A stretch of DNA of 7,423 bases from Thermodesulfatator sp. (GTDB lineage: Bacteria > Desulfobacterota > Thermodesulfobacteria > Thermodesulfobacteriales > Thermodesulfobacteriaceae), in contig JALWCD010000185.1 of assembly GCA_027036915.1 (NCBI GenBank), positions 1 through 7,423 of the forward strand, in the 5' to 3' direction. Shown here in pieces: positions 7,099-7,423 of the stretch. The notes below the pieces were generated by a model. The model did not search any database. It had not been told where the DNA came from and worked only from the letters and a program-made list of their open reading frames with translations. Position 1 is the first letter of the stretch; every line of letters begins with the position of its first letter. The translations under genes and the position numbers were made by a program.

Positions 7099-7423
7099 CG
7101 CTCACGATGAGGGTTCCGGGGCGGGCCTCGCGCCGGATCTTTTCCGCAAGCTCCCGCAGCACGTCCGGGAAGAGGTAACAGAAGATCACCTCATAGCCCG
7201 AAAGGTCGGACTTAAGGAAGTCCCCGAAACGGACCTCCGCCGGCACGCGAAGGAGGAAATTCAGGGTGCGGGCCAGGAGATAGGCCCAGGGGTTGATCTC
7301 GTAGCCCACGGCCCGCACCCGATAGCGTCGCCAGACTGCCCGCAGGAATCGCCCGTCTCCACAACCGAGATCCACCACCCGGGCCGAGGGCGGAAGCGAA
7401 AGCTCCTTAAGGATGGCCCGAAT
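7004..7423 (-). CDS. Class I SAM-dependent methyltransferase (N-terminus beyond window)
   Basis: The frame stays open to the right edge, giving 139 residues; the true start is probably outside, since sequence before the GTG at 7378 (reading KELSLPPSARVVDLGCG) already looks like family sequence. Motif I is VVDLGCGDGRF (16-26), the SAM-binding glycine loop. The acidic post-I motif is GYEINPW (40-46), where Glu42 would hold the SAM ribose. GDF (67-69) and PGTLIVS (102-108) mark later strands. YEINPW together with FPLPG (111-115) resembles small protein-lysine methyltransferases of the FAM173/ATPSCKMT type, but this is a tentative link and the substrate is unknown. The 3' end overlaps the convergent antiporter gene by 95 bp; the overlapping part still reads as sensible family sequence (DPIYFYR). 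Confidence 0.82.
   Translation of the reverse strand: MRAILKELSLPPSARVVDLGCGDGRFLRAVWRRYRVRAVGYEINPWAYLLARTLNFLLRVPAEVRFGDFLKSDLSGYEVIFCYLFPDVLRELAEKIRREARPGTLIVSVNFPLPGCRPYKVIHQGDPIYFYRTAGGDRP

Overview
This is a gene-dense, GC-rich bacterial chromosomal segment of 7.4 kb. It holds six protein genes (two cut by the window edges) and the RNase P RNA gene. I see no mobile element, CRISPR array, tRNA or rRNA. The RNase P RNA is a bacterial A-type molecule built from very GC-rich helices with several GNRA-type loops. The proteins include a TrpB2-type tryptophan synthase beta chain and a dCache chemoreceptor. Together these suggest a thermophilic or moderately thermophilic anaerobe, perhaps of the Thermodesulfobacteriota/Desulfobacterota. 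That placement is inference from style, not a phylogenetic result.

Left part, plus strand (1-2282): the C-terminal half of trpB (TrpB2 subfamily) is followed 18 nt later by a flavin-dependent nitronate monooxygenase-family gene with an unusual four-cysteine cluster. The two probably form one transcript. After a 44-nt gap comes rnpB (about 1901-2282), which can be folded by eye into the standard P1, P2, P3, P4, P18 and P19 elements.

Middle, minus strand (5163 down to 2289): a two-gene operon encodes a secreted PhnD-like solute-binding protein and a transmembrane methyl-accepting chemotaxis protein (dCache-HAMP-signalling domain). The stop of the first gene and the start of the second are separated by one base, and the chemoreceptor's ribosome binding site lies inside the binding-protein gene. 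No transporter permease or ATPase is present here, so the pair looks like a dedicated sensing unit: the binding protein would capture a ligand and the receptor would turn it into a chemotaxis signal. The operon ends tail-to-tail with rnpB, only 6 nt away.

Right part: an AT-rich 204-bp intergenic region (5164-5367) carries divergent promoters. It drives the binding-protein/chemoreceptor operon leftward from a near-consensus sigma70-type promoter, and a KefB-like cation:proton antiporter with a TrkA-N nucleotide-binding domain rightward. The antiporter gene overlaps the end of a convergent class I SAM-dependent methyltransferase gene by 95 bp; that gene enters from the right edge.

The most interesting points are the binding-protein/chemoreceptor operon, the absence of an intrinsic terminator between rnpB and the convergent chemoreceptor gene, the cysteine cluster in the nitronate monooxygenase homologue, and the antiporter/methyltransferase overlap.
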